Positions 63,211-64,000 of a stretch of DNA of 64,000 nucleotides are shown piece after piece; position 1 is the first letter of the stretch, and the number at the start of each line of letters is the position of its first letter. A model generated the notes under the pieces. It had not been told where the DNA came from, searched no databases, and worked only from the letters and a program-made list of their open reading frames with translations. Origin of the DNA: Legionella hackeliae (GTDB lineage Bacteria > Pseudomonadota > Gammaproteobacteria > Legionellales > Legionellaceae); the NCBI RefSeq assembly GCF_000953655.1, contig NZ_LN681225.1:1504001-1568000 (forward strand). The letters run 5' to 3'. A program made the translations under genes and the position numbers.

Positions 63211-64000
63211 ATGAAAAATAAAGCGCCAACAAAAAATCGCGGCGCCCTCAGTAATTCTGAGGGACGATTTGAAACGCTGTCTTATGAAAATTTTGATGAT
63301 GGCTGGGAGTTGGAAGAAGACGACCTTCCGCCATTGGAAACATTTCTATTGCCCGAGGCATCTAAATCCGTTATTACCCGTAATGACTCTCCCGATCTTG
63401 GCTTTGAGCAATCAATAAATCCTTATCGAGGTTGTGAGCATGGTTGTATTTATTGTTATGCCAGACCTAGCCATGCCTATATGAATTTATCGCCTGGCCT
63501 CGATTTTGAAACAAAGATTTTTTACAAAGTGAATGCGGCTGCATTACTAAGAGAAGAACTTAGCAAACCAAGATATACTTGCAAACCCATTGTATTAGGG
63601 GCGAATACAGACCCCTATCAACCGGCTGAATCCAAGTTAAAGATTACGCGAAGTATTCTTGAAGTTCTTAGCGAGTATAGACATCCTGTGATTATCATTA
63701 CGAAAAATTCATTGGTTGAACGTGATAGCGATATTTTAGAGGATATGGCTAAAGATAACTTGATTAGAGTAGCTGTGAGCATCACGTCGCTTTCCCCTAA
63801 ACTCAAGTATATTATGGAGCCACGAACGTCAACACCTTCAGCAAGGCTTAAGGTTGTAAAACATCTCGCTGAAAAAAATATCCCTGTACGCGTCATGGTT
63901 GCTCCTGTTATTCCCATGATTAATGATGTGGAAATTGAAAAAATATTGCAGGGAGCAAGCGAAGCGGGTGCTCGGCATGCAAGTTATGTATTAATTAGAT
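63211..64000 (+). CDS. PA0069-family radical SAM protein (3'-truncated by window)
   Basis: Open from ATG 63211 to the window edge (263 codons). The CxxxCxxC cluster is GCEHGCIYCYARPSHAY, preceded by INPYRGCEHG, which is characteristic of the PA0069/SplB-like group. Further marks are LGANTDPYQPAESKLKITRSILEVL and VIIITKNSLVERD. Function is not established for this group; a nucleic-acid or peptide modification is assumed. Start based on the family's usual N-terminus; no strong Shine-Dalgarno. Confidence 0.88.
   Translation, partial: MKNKAPTKNRGALSNSEGRFETLSYENFDDGWELEEDDLPPLETFLLPEASKSVITRNDSPDLGFEQSINPYRGCEHGCIYCYARPSHAYMNLSPGLDFETKIFYKVNAAALLREELSKPRYTCKPIVLGANTDPYQPAESKLKITRSILEVLSEYRHPVIIITKNSLVERDSDILEDMAKDNLIRVAVSITSLSPKLKYIMEPRTSTPSARLKVVKHLAEKNIPVRVMVAPVIPMINDVEIEKILQGASEAGARHASYVLIR

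Noticed and set aside
63618..63917. 99-codon minus-strand frame
   Set aside because: It lies wholly within the radical SAM gene, which has a full CxxxCxxC motif on the plus strand.
1..64000. Genomic island or prophage boundaries
   Set aside because: No integrase, tRNA attachment site, transposase or phage gene was found; effector-like genes are interleaved with household genes.

Overview
The window is an AT-rich gammaproteobacterial chromosome segment that reads as a Legionella species other than a close L. pneumophila copy (inference from content). The signs are several eukaryote-like proteins of the kind secreted by Dot/Icm (a RasGEF-domain protein, a SidB/SdbA-like hydrolase, a tandem-SH2 protein with a clan-CD peptidase-like head, a FAD-fold/TPR fusion), many proteins with no recognisable family, and short palindromic repeats built on the tgcctcgg/ccgaggca stem. 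No tRNA, rRNA, CRISPR array, integrase or insertion sequence was seen, so this looks like chromosome backbone interleaved with effector-type genes and not a discrete mobile island.

Layout. 1-6 kb: the end of putA, an APC amino-acid transporter and aconitase, with a palindrome plus a 21-bp tandem array between the first two. 6-17 kb: fliK behind a clear sigma-54 promoter, then an effector-rich stretch (RasGEF protein, two small secreted proteins, SidB/SdbA-like hydrolase, DUF1835 protein, an 830-residue orphan). 17-22 kb: membrane and envelope genes (AI-2E family permease, Cfa, DUF2157, YdcF). 22-26.5 kb: a minus-strand group of an LprI-type protein, a TackOD1 zinc-ribbon protein interrupted by an in-frame TAA, an HlyD-type adaptor and a possible nitrilase-fold protein. 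26.7-30.1 kb: ribosomal oxygenase, polysaccharide deacetylase and MltA.

30.3-32.1 kb holds the most striking locus: a clan-CD-peptidase-like domain followed by two SH2-like domains, with the second SH2 in the -1 frame. 32-42 kb: an RND efflux pair, YihY, an overlapping ATP-dependent DNA ligase/exonuclease pair and membrane proteins. 42-48.7 kb: a long minus-strand run (phosphoribosyltransferase, dienelactone-hydrolase-like, erythromycin-esterase-like, alpha/beta hydrolase, NDH-2, patatin, small membrane protein). 49-60 kb: an HAAAP transporter, the FAD-fold/TPR fusion, a 2OG-Fe(II) oxygenase, a six-TM histidine kinase, a GNAT-P-loop kinase fusion, a PAS-receiver protein and an orphan effector-like protein. 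60-64 kb: small conserved genes, a decayed secreted-peptide gene with two in-frame stops, and the 5' part of a PA0069-type radical SAM gene.

Start codons were re-chosen in several genes where a TTG or GTG gave the longest frame but an ATG with a better Shine-Dalgarno lies just inside. Family calls rest on motif reading alone. No database search was run.
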